Source: Paenibacillus silagei (GTDB lineage: Bacteria > Bacillota > Bacilli > Paenibacillales > Paenibacillaceae). From it: DNA of 64,000 nucleotides. Location: assembly GCF_017874735.1 (NCBI RefSeq), contig NZ_JAGGLV010000025.1:47358-111357 (forward strand). The letters run 5' to 3'. The notes under the pieces were generated by a model that was not told the origin of the DNA, did no database searches, and saw nothing but the letters and a program-made list of their open reading frames with translations. Position numbers and translations under genes: made by a program. Each line of letters starts with the position of its first letter. Position 1 is the first letter of the stretch. Below are positions 44,437 to 53,379 of the stretch, piece by piece.

Positions 44437-46212
44437 GTGGAAAGTAGGCACTGGATGTCGATTATGCTTTTTATTGCAGCAGCACTGATGCTGTTTGTGT
44501 CGTTCCTGTCGTACCAGAAAAGGCATCTGCCTGTTGCCAGAACGATGATTCTGATTATGCTGACAGCAGCCTTCTACGCCTTCGGCTATGGTCTTGAGCT
44601 GCTTAGCGGGAACTTAAGCCAGGTGAAGCTGGCGCTGCACATTCAATATCTGGGTATTCCTTTTGTCTCCACCTTATGGCTGGTACAAGCGATTCAATTC
44701 ACCGGAGCCGCTGCGCGCTTCCGCAAGCGACTGATCGCCCTGCTGTTCCTGATCCCCGCCGTCATCTTCATCCTGCAGCTCACCAATGACTGGCATCATC
44801 TAATCTACCGGGATTTTCTGCTGAATACGGACCCTTCGGTCTCCTTGTATTACACCGTCAAGGGGCTGTGGTATAACATCCATGCTGCGTATAATTATCT
44901 GGTGCTGCTTGGCGGGATTGCGCTGTTCATATCCATGTTTGTGCGGGCGCTGCCGATTGTACGCAAACAGATTGCTGTTCTGCTTCTGGGTGCGGTTGCG
45001 CCTATGCTGCTCAATCTGTTCCTGTGGACCGGAACCCGGATTGATCTCACACCGTTCGGATTTGCAGTGTCGGGCATCGCCTACGCCTGGGGTATCCTCA
45101 GATTCAACCTGCTCCGCCTGACTCCGCTGGCGATGGCGCAGGTGTTCGAGACGATCCGGGACGGTGTCCTTCTGTTCGATTATGAGAACCAGATCGTCAG
45201 CTACAACCGTGCCGCAGAGAAGATGTTTCCCGAGCTTGGGAGCAGGCGGCGCTACCCGGCGGATATGACGGAGGTGCTTGCCGGCAGCGGGGAGCTGCTT
45301 GAACGTCTCAGGGGCTTAAGCGATGAGGACGAGCGGTTTGCCTACGAGCGGCTCCAGGCTGGCAGGCGTCTGTACTATAATTGCAGTCTGTCCTTCATTC
45401 ATGATACAGGCAACACCCCTATCGGTAAAATCCTCTTGTTCAGCGACATTACGGAGCTGAAGGAGAGCGAGGTCCGGCTGCGCGAGAATGCCCGGCAGCT
45501 ATCCGAGCTGAATGCCTTCAAGGACAAGCTGTTCACCATTGTGGCCCATGATATCCGCGATCCGGTAGCATTGCTGGTCAGCCTGACAGAGCTGCTGGGC
45601 GACGAGCTGACGGCTGCGGATGCTGAGCACGCGGAGGTGGTGCGGGAGATCAAAGGGCAGGTCCGTAATACATTCCAGCTCGTTGATAATCTGCTGGACT
45701 GGTACCGCAGCCAGAAGGGAAAGGTCTCCTTCCATCCGCAGGCCTGGAGTGTACAGCAGGTGGTCCGGCAGGCCCTGATGCTGGCGGGTACCAAGGCCGG
45801 GATGAAACAGATCCGCCTGACGGAGCGTATCGGCAGCGAACTGACCGTCCGGGCGGATAAAGAGATGCTGGATCTGATCCTGCGTAATCTGCTCTCTAAC
45901 GCAATCAAATTCACGGGAATAGGCGGCTCTATTGAGGTTGATGCCGTGCTTGAAGAGGAGAAGGTTATCTTGTCTGTGCGCGATGACGGGATTGGTATTG
46001 ATGAAGCGACCGCAGACATGCTGCGCCTGGAGGAGCCGATTCTGAAGGCGCCGCTGGGGGAGGAGGCAGGAGATGCCCGCTTCGGCCTGGCGCTCGCGCG
46101 TGAATTCGTGCGCATCCATGGCGGGAGCCTGTGGTTTGAGAGCAAGCCGGGAAGTGGAACGATCTTCTACTTCACGTTGCCGGGATCGGCAGGAGGAGAA
46201 CGGATGGAGTAA
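44437..46212 (+). CDS. Membrane sensor histidine kinase (7TM-PAS-HisKA-HATPase)
   Basis: A 591-residue kinase from the GTG at 44437, preceded by AAGGGAG; the longer frame from 44365 starts in untranslatable-looking sequence. The N-terminal half has about seven membrane helices (residues 8-225) of the histidine-kinase 7TM type. A PAS-like domain (about 230-355, IRDGVLLFDYENQIVSYNRAAE) is next. The HisKA phospho-acceptor is in FTIVAHDIRDPVALL. The HATPase shows NLLSNAIKFTG, VRDDGIGID and a GLALAREFVRIHGG block where the G2 box is normally found. It is paired with the response regulator 26 bases downstream. The signal is unknown. Its position after the giant surface gene hints at cell-envelope sensing, but nothing proves it. 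Confidence 0.9.
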   Translation: MESRHWMSIMLFIAAALMLFVSFLSYQKRHLPVARTMILIMLTAAFYAFGYGLELLSGNLSQVKLALHIQYLGIPFVSTLWLVQAIQFTGAAARFRKRLIALLFLIPAVIFILQLTNDWHHLIYRDFLLNTDPSVSLYYTVKGLWYNIHAAYNYLVLLGGIALFISMFVRALPIVRKQIAVLLLGAVAPMLLNLFLWTGTRIDLTPFGFAVSGIAYAWGILRFNLLRLTPLAMAQVFETIRDGVLLFDYENQIVSYNRAAEKMFPELGSRRRYPADMTEVLAGSGELLERLRGLSDEDERFAYERLQAGRRLYYNCSLSFIHDTGNTPIGKILLFSDITELKESEVRLRENARQLSELNAFKDKLFTIVAHDIRDPVALLVSLTELLGDELTAADAEHAEVVREIKGQVRNTFQLVDNLLDWYRSQKGKVSFHPQAWSVQQVVRQALMLAGTKAGMKQIRLTERIGSELTVRADKEMLDLILRNLLSNAIKFTGIGGSIEVDAVLEEEKVILSVRDDGIGIDEATADMLRLEEPILKAPLGEEAGDARFGLALAREFVRIHGGSLWFESKPGSGTIFYFTLPGSAGGERME

Positions 46213-46238
46213 CGGGCAGCGGGAGGGAGGATATATAA

Positions 46239-47396
46239 ATGAAGGTTATACTGGTCGATGATGAACGGATGATGCATCTGATTCTTAGCACTATGCTGCT
46301 TAAGCTGCCTGAAGTCGAGCTTGCGGGTACGTTCACAGATACGAAGCCGGCTGCTGCCTTTCTGGAGGAACACCCGGATGTGGAGCTTGCCTTCGTGGAC
46401 CTCTCTATGCCGGGAGAGGGCGGCATGGCCTTTGCAGCCAGGCTGGCGGCTGCCGGTTCTCCAGTGCAAATTGTGTTCGTGACCTCTCATAAGGAATTTG
46501 CCCTGGAGGCTTACGACTTGTCCGTGCTGGACTATCTGGTCAAGCCGGTCTCCCAGGAGCGGCTTGCGCGTACGGTGAATCGGGTGCTTACCCAGCGGCG
46601 GGCTGCTCCGGCACGGCTCTCCCCTCTGCCGGAGGTGCAGGCTCCGGCCGGTTCCGGGCGGGTAAGGCTCACGATGCTCGGGGATGTTGCCGTGAGCAGC
46701 GGGGCAGGCCGGGTCAAATGGACCTCCCGTAAATGTGCTGAGCTGTTTGCCTATCTGCTGCTGCTCCGGGGAAAGCGCGCCCCCCGTTCCAGGCTGGTTG
46801 CGGATATCTTCGGCGGCATGCATAAGGCCAATGCGGAGAGCTATCTTAACACTACCGTCTATCAACTGCGCAAATCTCTGGAGCCGCTGGGCCTGCGTGA
46901 AGCGATCCGCTCGGAGAACGACGGGTACGCGCTTGAGCTTCAGGCGCCGGTTATCGACTATCTGGAATTTGAACAGGAGGCTGCAGCCTTGCACACTATA
47001 GAACCCCCGGATATAGAGCGGGCTATGCGTATCGAGCAGCTCTATACAGGGGAGCTGTTCGGCGACAAGGCTTATGTGTGGGTCATCCATGAAACGGAGC
47101 GTTATGCGGAATTGTATGCCTCCTTCGTCAAACGGCTGGCCGCAGCGCTCATTGCCAGCCGGGATTCCGCTGCGGCCTCCAAGCTGCTGCTGAAGCTGAA
47201 CAAGCGGAATCCGCTCGATGAATCGGTGATCCGCCAGCTGATGGCCGTGCACGAGCTGGCCGGAGACAAAAAAGGCCTCAATGCCGTCTACACAGACTAC
47301 GTGCGGCTGCTAAGCCGCGAGCTTGGCATCAAGCCCTCCGGCGACCTGATCTATCTGTATGATTCCCTGGTCCGGCGGATCTCGGAACTCAAATAA
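46239..47396 (+). CDS. Response regulator with REC, winged-helix and BTAD domains
   Basis: A 385-residue regulator. The REC domain (1-120) has DDE at 7-9, the phospho-acceptor Asp in AFVDLSMPGEGG (about residue 53), the T-S switch in VFVTSHKEFA and K-P in YLVKP. Residues about 145-235 form a DNA-binding winged helix of the OmpR/SARP type (SRKCAELFAYLLLLRGKRAP). About 240-385 is the TPR-like bacterial transcriptional activation domain (YTGELFG, LLKLNKRNPLDESVIRQLM). GGGAGGGAGG precedes the ATG. The kinase upstream is its obvious partner. Targets cannot be read from the sequence. Confidence 0.9.
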   Translation: MKVILVDDERMMHLILSTMLLKLPEVELAGTFTDTKPAAAFLEEHPDVELAFVDLSMPGEGGMAFAARLAAAGSPVQIVFVTSHKEFALEAYDLSVLDYLVKPVSQERLARTVNRVLTQRRAAPARLSPLPEVQAPAGSGRVRLTMLGDVAVSSGAGRVKWTSRKCAELFAYLLLLRGKRAPRSRLVADIFGGMHKANAESYLNTTVYQLRKSLEPLGLREAIRSENDGYALELQAPVIDYLEFEQEAAALHTIEPPDIERAMRIEQLYTGELFGDKAYVWVIHETERYAELYASFVKRLAAALIASRDSAAASKLLLKLNKRNPLDESVIRQLMAVHELAGDKKGLNAVYTDYVRLLSRELGIKPSGDLIYLYDSLVRRISELK

Positions 47397-47414
47397 TCTC
47401 TGTTTCAGCCTTCT

Positions 47415-47452
47415 CCGGAGGGCCCGGATTACGGGTCCTCCGGTTTTTTTTT
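47415..47452 (+). terminator. Terminator of the kinase/regulator operon
   Basis: CCGGAGGGCCCG pairs with CGGGTCCTCCGG (one G-U) around GATTA, followed by nine T. Confidence 0.93.
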
Positions 47453-47602
47453 GCTGCTCAACCCAATCAGAATGGCAATTGCTAGAGTAGATTAGCTTGA
47501 GGGTGATTCTGTTAGAGTGGCGGCAAGGAATTTCGCCAAAAATGTGGACAGGGGTAAAGGCGCGAATCCGTTCCGATTACATTAGGAAATGGGGGGATAC
47601 AG

Positions 47603-47857
47603 ATGGATTTCAGTGCATTGACTGGCCTTTTCGTAGATAACAACGGTTCAGTCGTGCTGAATGTTCTGTTATCTACTGCCTTGATCTGGAGTGTTAAGCA
47701 AATTGCGAATAAAGAGAAAGTAATCCAGAACTATCAGAAACGCGATGAGGAGAATGAGAAGCAGCTTAGCGAATATAACCGTACGCTCGTGAAGCTGCTG
47801 ATTGAGAGAGGAACCGCAGAGAGAAAACCTAATGATGAGGAGGTCGTCAACAAGTGA
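47603..47857 (+). CDS. Small holin-like membrane protein
   Basis: An 84-residue protein with one N-terminal membrane helix (about residues 15-32, SVVLNVLLSTALIWSVK) and then a highly charged coiled-coil tail (QNYQKRDEENEKQLSEYNR). This layout resembles BhlA/UviB-type phage holins or bacteriocin-associated holins, but the resemblance is in layout and not in a motif I can prove. GGGGGG lies upstream. Its stop overlaps the GTG of the next small gene. Confidence 0.65.
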   Translation: MDFSALTGLFVDNNGSVVLNVLLSTALIWSVKQIANKEKVIQNYQKRDEENEKQLSEYNRTLVKLLIERGTAERKPNDEEVVNK

Positions 47858-48030
47858 AGCTCCTCGATATCTTTCGCAAGCACGAGCTGAAGCCCAGCCG
47901 GGTCAAACGGGAAATTGAGACCCTGGGCCAAATTCAGGAGGCGTATGAATCCAATGATCTAGAGAGGCTTATTGATCTGCACCGTACCGGCTTAGGCAGA
48001 AGGGGAGATGATCTGCATGGACATTATTGA
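47854..48030 (+). CDS. Small charged hypothetical protein
   Basis: A 58-residue frame starting VKLLDIFRKHELKPSRVKRE with a GTG start that overlaps the previous stop (GTGA), behind AGGAGG about ten bases away. Its stop lies inside the next gene. The protein is helical, basic and without membrane segments. I do not recognise it; the coupled starts and stops on both sides are the main support. Confidence 0.6.
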   Translation: MKLLDIFRKHELKPSRVKREIETLGQIQEAYESNDLERLIDLHRTGLGRRGDDLHGHY

Positions 48031-48379
48031 CTTGATCCTGATTACACTGGAACTGATAGCCTTGATCGCTTTTACCGCGTATGTTATCCGTTACAGCAAA
48101 TATTTCATCGGACGGGGGCCTATGCGCACCTATAATTTGTACCTCCGCAGTGTGTGGGTAACTTATGGGGCAGTAGCGCTTCTGTGTCTCAATCTGCTGT
48201 GGGGAAGGCTGAACATTATTCTCGGGCTGAACCTGTCCGGCAGCTTATCCGATATCCTGCGGGAGTATGTGCTTGTGCTGACGCTTGTCATGCTTGTATT
48301 CTCGGGCTTGATGCACAAGGAGTTATGGGACAGCAACCATAGGCACAAGCCCCGCCGTGAGCGCAAGAAACTGAAATAG
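48017..48379 (+). CDS. Small membrane protein, three predicted helices
   Basis: A 120-residue protein from the ATG at 48017 (GGGGAG nine bases upstream; ATG 48008 is an alternative). Hydrophobic segments are at about 3-24, 42-62 and 79-98, and the C-terminus is very basic (HKPRRERKKLK). It overlaps the preceding small gene. Together the three genes look like one translationally coupled cassette; a lysis or envelope role is only a guess from the holin-like first member. Confidence 0.65.
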   Translation: MDIIDLILITLELIALIAFTAYVIRYSKYFIGRGPMRTYNLYLRSVWVTYGAVALLCLNLLWGRLNIILGLNLSGSLSDILREYVLVLTLVMLVFSGLMHKELWDSNHRHKPRRERKKLK

Positions 48380-48395
48380 CAGGCCCCATTCCCCA

Positions 48396-49712
48396 TCATT
48401 CCCCCTCGGACACCTGCCCTCCGCCACGTTGATCTCTCTCAATATGAAAAAGCACCAGCTCCAGCTGAAATAGCTGGCCGCTGTAAGCAAGCTGAAACAG
48501 CCCGCCGGCCCGCTCCATCGTCTGGCGGATATTCCGCAGTCCGATCCCATGGGAGCGCTTATCGCTTTTGGTGGTCAGCAGCTCGCCGCCTGGGCCTTGG
48601 AGGACAGAACCGGAGTAGGGATTCTGAATCCGTATAAATAAGCTGGCATTCAGGTAATGCATATGTACCGCGATGTATCGTTCTGTTCCCTGTTCCTTGG
48701 GGATCAGGCTGACTGCTTCCAGGGCGTTATCAAGAGCATTGCCCAGAATAACGCTGATGACAGCGGTATCCAGCATCATCCGGGGTGGAAGGCTCAACTC
48801 CAGACGGAGATCAATCTCTGTTGCGGATGCCTCCTGCCGTTTGTAATCCAGGATGGAGTCAATAACCGGGTTGCCCGTGTTGCAGTAAGCTTGGGCTTGT
48901 CCAGTCGAGCCAAGCAGAGCGTCCAGCTCGGCTGTAGAGGCGGCTTCTTCTCCGCTGAGAATTCTGGAGCGCAGGCCCAGCAGAATATGGTTGAAGTCAT
49001 GGCGGAACCGGAGGGCTTCCTCCTGAAATTCCCGGTTCCGGTGGTACTGGTTCAAATAATAGCTGTTCTGCTGCTCCAGCAGCAGGCGCTGGCTGCGTTC
49101 AGACTGTGCGCTCAGCACACGGTCAATCAGCAGGAATACCAGAAGATTAATAGCGAGCAGCAAGGCGGGAACGACAGGGAATAACTGCGGATATAGCTGG
49201 AAGAAGGGACTGCCGGATAACTGCAGTAATACCGCAATGCTAAGACAAGGACAGAGCAAGACAACAGACCCTAACCACCCGGTTGGCTGGCCCCGGCCCT
49301 CGTCTTTCACCAGCCTGCGCAGCAGCAGAACGAGCAATAGCTTCAGCAGCTTCGAGAGCAGCAGGCCGAGCCTGTAACCGAAGTTAGTATGTGGCAGTGG
49401 AACCGCCGCATCGCTGAGGATAATCACAGCAGAGATAAACACCGCAGCGTATAACCGCCAAGCAAGGCTGCCCTTGTAGAGCAGGGACAGACCCAGGATC
49501 AGTCCGATATTGCCAGCCATCAGCGGGAGAGCGGACAGGGAGCTGTGATGGAGCAGAGCATGAACACCTATGTACAGAATGTAAAATGCGGTCAGCCGCA
49601 GCCGTGATTCCACACGACAGGGGAAGAAGCGGCTGAAGAAGAGATGCAGTATGACTGACAGGAGCGGTAGTACAGCGAGATAAATGATTTCATCGAGGAG
49701 TACGGAATTCAT
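48396..49712 (-). CDS. Agr-type sensor histidine kinase (GHKL ATPase)
   Basis: A 438-residue membrane kinase. About six or seven hydrophobic segments occupy residues 5-210. The cytoplasmic half has the phospho-acceptor region RFRHDFNHILLGLRSRI and a GHKL-type ATPase with VILGNALDNALEA (N box) and SHGIGLRNIRQTMERAGG (G box). This is the AgrC/LytS-like class that often senses peptides. It overlaps the upstream LytTR regulator gene by four bases and is convergent with the small membrane cassette. No autoinducer-peptide gene was found beside it. Confidence 0.9.
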   Translation of the reverse strand: MNSVLLDEIIYLAVLPLLSVILHLFFSRFFPCRVESRLRLTAFYILYIGVHALLHHSSLSALPLMAGNIGLILGLSLLYKGSLAWRLYAAVFISAVIILSDAAVPLPHTNFGYRLGLLLSKLLKLLLVLLLRRLVKDEGRGQPTGWLGSVVLLCPCLSIAVLLQLSGSPFFQLYPQLFPVVPALLLAINLLVFLLIDRVLSAQSERSQRLLLEQQNSYYLNQYHRNREFQEEALRFRHDFNHILLGLRSRILSGEEAASTAELDALLGSTGQAQAYCNTGNPVIDSILDYKRQEASATEIDLRLELSLPPRMMLDTAVISVILGNALDNALEAVSLIPKEQGTERYIAVHMHYLNASLFIRIQNPYSGSVLQGPGGELLTTKSDKRSHGIGLRNIRQTMERAGGLFQLAYSGQLFQLELVLFHIERDQRGGGQVSEGE

Positions 49713-50443
49713 ACCAGCTCCCCCCTGAAATGAAGATAGGCCCTGCGCACAGCGGGGCTATATTTGCTGCTGACCGGCAGTTCACAGCCGGTGGTAAGAA
49801 TGATTTTTTTGGCGCTAATGGCCTGGATTGAATAGAAGTTCACAATATAGGACTGGTGAATCCGTACGAAATGGCTGGCCGTCAGCTTCTGCTCCTCCTC
49901 TACCAGCTTCCCGTAGTATTGTAGTGTCCTATCCTGAGTAACCAGTGTAATCTGCCTGATGCTGCTCTCCAGATAATGAATCTCCAGGTGGGGAATCCTT
50001 AATTCCTGGTTCTTCAGCTGTACCGCAAGGAAGTTCGTCCGGCCCTGCTGCCGGAGGCGGGTGGCCTTATGTATAGCTCCGGCCAGCTTCTGCTTGAAGC
50101 TCTCCGGCACCACAGGTTTCTTAATGAACCCTGACGGACGCAGGTCAAACAGCTGCATATGGTATTCTTCATGGCTGGAAATATAGATAAGCTGCACCGG
50201 ATCATTGCCGTCATCCTCCCTCAGGAGCTGTCCCGCCGCAATGCCGTCCAGACCGCCCAGCTCAATGTCCATTAAGATAATATCGAACTGGCTTCCGTCC
50301 CGGAGGGCCCGGGCGAAGCTTTCACCAGAATAATATAGGGAAATCTCAATAGGTTCGTCCAAGTCTTCTCCGGTTTCCAGAATCAGGCGCTCGGCCTCTC
50401 CGGCTGCGCAGGGCTCATCGTCACACACAGCAATATGAATCAT
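49709..50443 (-). CDS. LytTR-family response regulator
   Basis: A 244-residue AgrA-like regulator from the ATG at 50443 (MIHIAVCDDEP), preceded by GGTGGAG; the longer frame to 50545 adds sequence from the intergenic region. The REC domain shows CDDE at 6-9, the phospho-acceptor Asp in IILMDIELGGLDG and Y-I-S-S-H and K-K-P in the switch positions. The C-terminal LytTR DNA-binding domain contains IHYLESSIRQITL and FVRIHQSYIVNF. Partner of the adjacent kinase, and likely regulator of the divergent ABC genes. Confidence 0.92.
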   Translation of the reverse strand: MIHIAVCDDEPCAAGEAERLILETGEDLDEPIEISLYYSGESFARALRDGSQFDIILMDIELGGLDGIAAGQLLREDDGNDPVQLIYISSHEEYHMQLFDLRPSGFIKKPVVPESFKQKLAGAIHKATRLRQQGRTNFLAVQLKNQELRIPHLEIHYLESSIRQITLVTQDRTLQYYGKLVEEEQKLTASHFVRIHQSYIVNFYSIQAISAKKIILTTGCELPVSSKYSPAVRRAYLHFRGELV

Positions 50444-50599
50444 CGGCTTCTCCACCTTTGCATTAATCCCTACATTATACATTTTCATCCTCAAAAACGA
50501 CATGATCTCGCGTGAATATGACACCTGCGTTAGCGGAGCGGACACCGGATGGTATCGTTATGCCATCAACAGATTTGAGAGGAAAAAGGAGTGTTTGCT

Positions 50600-51523
50600 T
50601 TGACGGCAACAGTATTTGAGGCTGAGGGCTTATCCAAGGAGTACCCTTCAGGGGTTGCGCTGGATCAGCTCTGCATGAGCATTGAGGCTGGGGATGTGTA
50701 TGGATTCGTAGGGGAGAACGGGGCGGGTAAAACAACGCTGATGAGAATCATCGGCGGTCTGGTGCATCCGACAGCCGGAAGGATGGCCTTGTTCGGAGAA
50801 CAGAGCAAGGAGAGGCTGGCCAGCGCCAGACGCCGTATCGGCTTCCTGATCGAACGGCCTTCGCTCTATCCGCATATGAATGCGATGGAGAATCTGGGCT
50901 TTTACTGCCGGATCTTCGGAATTAGGGATAGGGGCAGGGGCGCTGAAGTGCTGAAGCTTGTAGGTCTGGATGAGGCGGGTCCGAAGAAGACGGGCGAATA
51001 TTCGCTTGGCATGCGCCAGCGGCTGGGGATTGCCGTCGCCCTGCTGAACCGGCCGGAGTTCCTGGTGCTGGATGAGCCGGTGAATGGACTGGACCCTGCG
51101 GGAATTGTGGAGGTTAGACATATCCTGGAGCATCTGTCCCATGAACAAGGCGTGACCCTTCTAATCTCCAGCCATATTCTGAGTGAGCTGCAGCTGCTGG
51201 CCGGCAAATACGGCTTCATTCATCAAGGCCGGTTGATTCAGGAGATTTCGGCTGCTGAATTGCAGCAGACTGCACAGGTGATGATCTGTATTAGCACATC
51301 TTCTCCGGCAGCAGCCGTAGCTGAGATGCTGAGGCAGGAGCTTAGGCGCGGGGATATCCGGATCAAGCAGACCGGAGAGATCGAGCTTCCCCGAAGCGGG
51401 GTGGATCTGGAGCGCCTGATGTCTCTACTCGTGCAGCGGGAGATCCCGGTTGACGGCTTTCAGCTGACTGCGCCTAATCTGGAGCAGTATTATATGGATT
51501 TGATCGGGGGCGGCGGAAGATGA
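50600..51523 (+). CDS. ABC transporter ATP-binding protein
   Basis: A 307-residue ATPase of the BcrA-type exporter family. It has Walker A GENGAGKTTLM, signature YSLGMRQRLGIAVALL, Walker B FLVLDEPVNGLDP and the H-loop ISSHILSEL. The C-terminal 80 residues are the accessory region usual in this class. A TTG at 50600 is eight bases after AAGGAG and is preferred; a GTG at 50591 is the alternative. It is divergent from the LytTR gene and overlaps the permease by four bases. The family commonly exports or protects against peptide antibiotics. Confidence 0.88.
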   Translation: MTATVFEAEGLSKEYPSGVALDQLCMSIEAGDVYGFVGENGAGKTTLMRIIGGLVHPTAGRMALFGEQSKERLASARRRIGFLIERPSLYPHMNAMENLGFYCRIFGIRDRGRGAEVLKLVGLDEAGPKKTGEYSLGMRQRLGIAVALLNRPEFLVLDEPVNGLDPAGIVEVRHILEHLSHEQGVTLLISSHILSELQLLAGKYGFIHQGRLIQEISAAELQQTAQVMICISTSSPAAAVAEMLRQELRRGDIRIKQTGEIELPRSGVDLERLMSLLVQREIPVDGFQLTAPNLEQYYMDLIGGGGR

Positions 51524-52317
51524 GGAACCTTTGGCAGGCTGAAATCTATTATTTGCGTAAAGATTTGGCCTTTAAAAGCGTCACCGCAGTCTTCGCCTTA
51601 GCCAGCCTCGCACTTGTTCTAATTCTGGGCAGCAAAGGTGGTTATTCTTTAAGCAGTTATGCAGAGCCGCTCCAGACGGCTGCTTCGTTCTCCATTCTGT
51701 TCTATCTGGTTATTCCGCTGCATGCCTGCTTCTTCGCAACGGAGGGCTTCGAGCATGGCTCGGTGCAGAATATTATTGCTGCCGGGCATAGCAAGGCGAA
51801 ATACTTCACCGGTAAATATGTGCTGGAGCTGCTTGCCGTTCTGGGATGGCTGCTGGAGTTCTACGGTTTATTCTATCTGTTCTCTCTTGCGGCAGCGCTG
51901 ATCACAGGAGCGCCGGTAGGACATGCCGGATATACAGAGGATCTGGCGGCTGGTCTGACAGCCTTGGGACTGAACCTGCTCTATCTGGCAGCTTATTGTG
52001 CAGCAATCATGATGCTGGGGATGCTGATCCGCAAACCGGCTTCGGCGGTGGTGGCCGCATTCTTCTTCATCTTCGGTAACCTGCTGCTCAGCGGGTATCT
52101 CAAGGACGCCTCCTCTGCTGTTCTTCGCGCAATTTCTGAGCATTCCCTGATGACGCAGATTTTCAAATTCTCGGGGATATACGTGGAGAACTCACAGCTG
52201 ATTCTGCTCTCGGGGACGGGGGATTATATCCGCGCGTTGTGGATTCCTGCAGCTTGGATCTTGCTGTCTCTAAGCATCACCCTGACCGTTTTGGAGAAGC
52301 GGGATATTCAGATATAA
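51520..52317 (+). CDS. ABC-2 type transporter permease
   Basis: A 265-residue membrane protein with about six hydrophobic segments and the layout of ABC-2/BcrB-type permeases. The cytoplasmic loop after the second helix contains EGFEHGSVQNIIAAGHSKAKY, a pattern typical of these permeases. Its ATG overlaps the ATPase stop (ATGA). With the divergent two-component system it forms a likely peptide-sensing and detoxification module. The substrate is unknown. Confidence 0.85.
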   Translation: MRNLWQAEIYYLRKDLAFKSVTAVFALASLALVLILGSKGGYSLSSYAEPLQTAASFSILFYLVIPLHACFFATEGFEHGSVQNIIAAGHSKAKYFTGKYVLELLAVLGWLLEFYGLFYLFSLAAALITGAPVGHAGYTEDLAAGLTALGLNLLYLAAYCAAIMMLGMLIRKPASAVVAAFFFIFGNLLLSGYLKDASSAVLRAISEHSLMTQIFKFSGIYVENSQLILLSGTGDYIRALWIPAAWILLSLSITLTVLEKRDIQI

Positions 52318-52348
52318 TAGGGGAAAAGCATGCAGGGAGGCGGTCTGT

Positions 52349-53305
52349 TTGACTTCGAATGATACGCTGCAGCTGGCGACCTTCGCCGGCGGCTGCTTCT
52401 GGTGTATGGTCAAGCCGTTCGACGAGCTGCCGGGCATCGTCTCGGTGGTGTCGGGTTATACAGGAGGGCATACGGAGAATCCGACCTATGAAGAGGTAGG
52501 ATCGGAAACTACCGGACACCGGGAGGCGGTGCAGATTGTCTATGATCCGGAGCTGTTCCCGTATGAACGGCTGCTGGACATCTATTGGCAGCTGATCGAT
52601 CCGACGGATGACGGCGGGCAGTTCATGGACCGGGGGCATTCTTACACTCCGGCAATCTTCATTCATAATGAAGAGCAGCGGAAGCAGGCGGAGCTGTCGA
52701 AGGAGAGGCTGAAGGCCAGCAAGCGCTTCAAGGCGCCAATTGTGACGCCCATCCTGCCGGCTGCGCCGTTCTATCCGGCGGAAGCGGAGCATCAGCACTA
52801 TTACCGGACCCATCCGCTGGATTATAAGCTATATCAGAAGGGCTCGGGCCGTGACGACTTCACAGCGCTGCACTGGAACAGCCGTGAGGATAAGAAGCGG
52901 CTGCGGGGGAAGCTTACAGAGCTGCAATATGAGGTCACCCAGAACAAAGGCGCGGAGCCTGCCTACCAGAATGCGTATTGGGACCACTTCGAGGAGGGCC
53001 TCTACACGGATGTGATCAGCGGTGATCCGCTGTTCAGCTCGGCAGCCAAATTCGATTCCGGCACAGGCTGGCCCAGCTTCACGGGTCCGGTGGAAGAGGG
53101 GATAATCCGGCGGGAAGCCGATTATAGCGGCGGACAGGTGCGGACCGTGCTGCGCAGCAGGTTAAGCGGAGCTTATCTGGGGTATCTAACCTTTGACGGA
53201 CCGGAGCCGGCGAAGCAGCATTATCATATCTATTCTGCCGCCCTTCTGTTCGTCCCGAAGGCAGAGCTTGAAGACCGGGGGCTGGGACGGTATGTGAGAC
53301 TCTGA
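52349..53305 (+). CDS. msrAB: MsrA-MsrB fusion with degenerate MsrB half
   Basis: A 318-residue peptide methionine sulfoxide reductase fusion from a TTG with GGGAGG upstream. The MsrA half (1-165) is intact: catalytic Cys16 in GGCFWC, SGYTGGHTENPTYEEV, TTGHREAVQIVYDP and the YYRTHPLDYKLY end. The MsrB half (about 175-318) keeps the fold signatures (FDSGTGWPSF and the FDGP turn). However, the usual S-H-L-G-H is A275-Y-L-G-Y279, and the usual R-Y-C-I-N is H291-Y-H293-I-Y295. Both catalytic-region histidines, the catalytic cysteine and the asparagine are therefore replaced. MsrA should work; MsrB probably does not. Confidence 0.9.
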   Translation: MTSNDTLQLATFAGGCFWCMVKPFDELPGIVSVVSGYTGGHTENPTYEEVGSETTGHREAVQIVYDPELFPYERLLDIYWQLIDPTDDGGQFMDRGHSYTPAIFIHNEEQRKQAELSKERLKASKRFKAPIVTPILPAAPFYPAEAEHQHYYRTHPLDYKLYQKGSGRDDFTALHWNSREDKKRLRGKLTELQYEVTQNKGAEPAYQNAYWDHFEEGLYTDVISGDPLFSSAAKFDSGTGWPSFTGPVEEGIIRREADYSGGQVRTVLRSRLSGAYLGYLTFDGPEPAKQHYHIYSAALLFVPKAELEDRGLGRYVRL

Positions 53306-53379
53306 AGCTTAGGTCATATTTATAGCTGCCTTGAGCATATGCTTGATCTATAGTCCTGTCCACAAAAGGGGTTGAAGAT

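Noticed and set aside
46167..47252. 361-residue frame antisense to the BTAD regulator
   Set aside because: Fully overlaps a well-supported gene and has shadow-type composition.
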